The notes under the pieces: generated by a model
What the model was told of the DNA's origin: nothing
What the model saw: the letters and a program-made list of their open reading frames with translations, nothing else
Databases searched by the model: none
Assembly (NCBI RefSeq): GCF_000236905.1
Contig: NC_016521.1
Span: forward strand, 744,001 to 808,000
Length of the DNA stretch: 64,000 nt
Origin: Tetrapisispora phaffii CBS 4417
Taxonomy: Eukaryota; Ascomycota; Saccharomycetes; Saccharomycetales; Saccharomycetaceae
Reading direction: 5' to 3'
Translations under genes and position numbers: made by a program
Shown here: positions 63,704 through 64,000 of the stretch, one piece after another
Layout of the letters: each line of letters starts with the position of its first letter
Numbering within the stretch: position 1 is the stretch's first letter

Positions 63704-64000
63704 ATGAGCTTCTTAAGCAAATTATCAGCATTAAAGAAAAAGACAGAAAATGGCACGGTAGACAGAAAAAGTATTACACCAACTGAGCTACCTCCTTCAG
63801 AAGTATCTCTACTGCCGGTAAAATACTCAAGATCTGAAGATCCTGCTGTGAAACGACTTAAAGAATTAAGAAGGAAAGAAAATTTGAAGAATAATATTAC
63901 CAAGAATAAGGCAGCATCTAGATCAGCTACTTTAACAAGACAGCGGTCTTCAACAACAAGTAAAATTGATAACTCCACTGAGACTACATTTAAAAGGAAA
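63704..64000 (+). CDS. SPT2: Spt2, histone H3/H4-binding chromatin protein, N-terminal part (3' end outside window)
   Basis: An ATG at 63704 opens a frame that runs to the window edge (99 codons). It begins MSFLSKLSALKKK and continues with SLLPVKYSRSEDPAVKRLKELRRKENLKNN, which closely follows the start of S. cerevisiae Spt2. The rest is basic and Ser/Thr-rich, as in the family. Spt2 is an HMG-like elongation-associated factor that binds H3-H4 and limits cryptic transcription. Position after RAD4 on the same strand also fits the YER161C-YER162C order. The minus-strand open frame over this region is a shadow. Confidence 0.9.
   Translation, partial: MSFLSKLSALKKKTENGTVDRKSITPTELPPSEVSLLPVKYSRSEDPAVKRLKELRRKENLKNNITKNKAASRSATLTRQRSSTTSKIDNSTETTFKRK

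Overview
This is nuclear DNA of a budding yeast of the family Saccharomycetaceae. It is AT-rich, the genes are intronless and use the standard code, and nearly every gene has a clear Saccharomyces cerevisiae counterpart. Twenty-one protein genes (the first and last cut by the window edges) and one tRNA gene can be supported.

Layout: a partial FGGY-kinase gene (YDR109C family), RAX2, TRS85, an unrecognised gene (8622-9455), ARP10, STE5, a 2.4 kb gap, ARX1, a 14-3-3 gene (BMH), a 3.3 kb gap, tRNA-Gln(UUG), ECM32, a monothiol glutaredoxin (GRX3/4), RAD24, BRR2, MSH6, CCA1, a DNF1/DNF2 flippase, UBC13, PAB1, CHD1, GCG1, RAD4 and the start of SPT2.

From memory of the S. cerevisiae map, these genes lie on three chromosomes there: the YDR092-YDR109 stretch of IV, YER161-YER177 of V, and YLR084 of XII. 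Here they form one interleaved run in which every gene has the strand expected from a single inverted ancestral segment. Essential neighbours such as RAD3 are absent, and so are ADK2, RPH1/GIS1, EMP70/TMN2, TMS1, SPO71 and BCK2. This is the pattern of one of two sister segments after the yeast whole-genome duplication, sorted differently from S. cerevisiae. A Vanderwaltozyma/Tetrapisispora-like species is a reasonable but unproven guess.

The genes are not an operon. Related functions are DNA repair and checkpoint (MSH6, RAD24, RAD4, UBC13), RNA metabolism (BRR2, CCA1, PAB1, tRNA-Gln, ECM32), polarity and mating (RAX2, STE5), and trafficking or membrane asymmetry (TRS85, DNF).

Most notable observations: (1) MSH6 is broken by a one-base shift in a T7 run directly after its PCNA-binding motif. 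(2) The ARX1 promoter has four overlapping perfect PAC elements next to an RRPE-like site. (3) A perfect 25-bp inverted repeat sits between two convergent genes. (4) An MCB pair lies upstream of MSH6. (5) One gene is an orphan whose only clue to identity is its position. No clearly new multi-gene system was found.
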